Below, in pieces: positions 21,055-21,091 of a DNA stretch of 21,091 bases. The translations under genes and the position numbers were made by a program. How positions within the stretch are numbered: the stretch's first letter is position 1; each line of letters opens with the position of its first letter. The DNA lies in NCBI GenBank assembly GCA_964565705.1, contig CAZMGD010000073.1:1-21091 (forward strand), given 5' to 3'. The notes below the pieces were generated by a model, which worked only from the letters and a program-made list of their open reading frames with translations, did not search any database and was not told where the DNA came from. This DNA is from CAZMGD01 sp964565705 (lineage in GTDB: Bacteria; Actinomycetota; Acidimicrobiia; Acidimicrobiales; Ilumatobacteraceae).

Positions 21055-21091
21055 TACTTGGGGTTGTGGTGTTTGGGGAACGGGTGTATGG

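Overview
The window is very GC-rich, densely coded chromosomal DNA from an actinobacterium. The gene content (F420-type oxidoreductases, Baeyer-Villiger monooxygenases, the DUF3090/SCO1664 trio, an LCM-type methyltransferase, TANNNT boxes sitting 6-7 nt before start codons) fits an environmental Actinomycetota. An Acidimicrobiia (Ilumatobacter-like) lineage is my inference and is not proven by the sequence. No rRNA, tRNA, CRISPR array, transposase or phage gene was seen.

Layout. 43-1649 (-): ammonium transporter and P-II protein operon, ending in a strong hairpin. 1825-4007 (+): FrhB-type iron-sulfur/F420 protein and an HSL-type esterase. 3789-4670 (-): family-5 uracil-DNA glycosylase whose frame runs 219 nt antisense into the esterase. 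4720-7613 (+): tightly packed operon of histidine phosphatase, DUF3090, SCO1664-type kinase-like protein and a 331-aa unknown. 7614-7909: a hairpin repeat and a decayed fragment resembling type II NADH dehydrogenase. 7910-11034 (+): L,D-transpeptidase, phenylacetone-monooxygenase-like BVMO and a VOC protein. 11051-11104: second copy of the hairpin repeat, containing a perfect 46-bp palindrome. 11101-13237 (-): four-gene operon of YtkA-like membrane protein, cytochrome c, ECF sigma factor and anti-sigma factor, with ATGA overlaps. 13292-13669 (+): small PPOX/F420 split-barrel enzyme; a nested inverted repeat lies between it and the convergent LLM-class oxidoreductase (-). 14992-15825 (+): SDR. 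15850-16108: apparent frameshifted small gene. 16118-17938 (-): cyclic-nucleotide-binding protein, a 373-aa lipocalin-like unknown, and a 59-aa DUF1059 protein. 17987-19930 (+): 4-hydroxyacetophenone-monooxygenase-type BVMO. 19946-20180: AraC regulator remnant. 20177-21028 (+): methyltransferase. 21043-21054: LexA-like box leading out of the window.

How the genes work together. The nitrogen module pairs the transporter with its P-II regulator. The two BVMOs, SDR, LLM oxidoreductase, FrhB-like protein, small split-barrel enzyme and esterase together suggest oxidative breakdown of ketones, aromatics or steroid-like compounds: ketone to ester by a BVMO, ester hydrolysis by the esterase, alcohol/ketone interconversion by the SDR. 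They are scattered over several transcription units, so a single pathway is not shown. The sigma/anti-sigma/cytochrome c/YtkA-like operon is the best candidate for an undescribed envelope-redox signalling unit. The two matched hairpins with covarying inner arms are the most distinctive non-coding signal.
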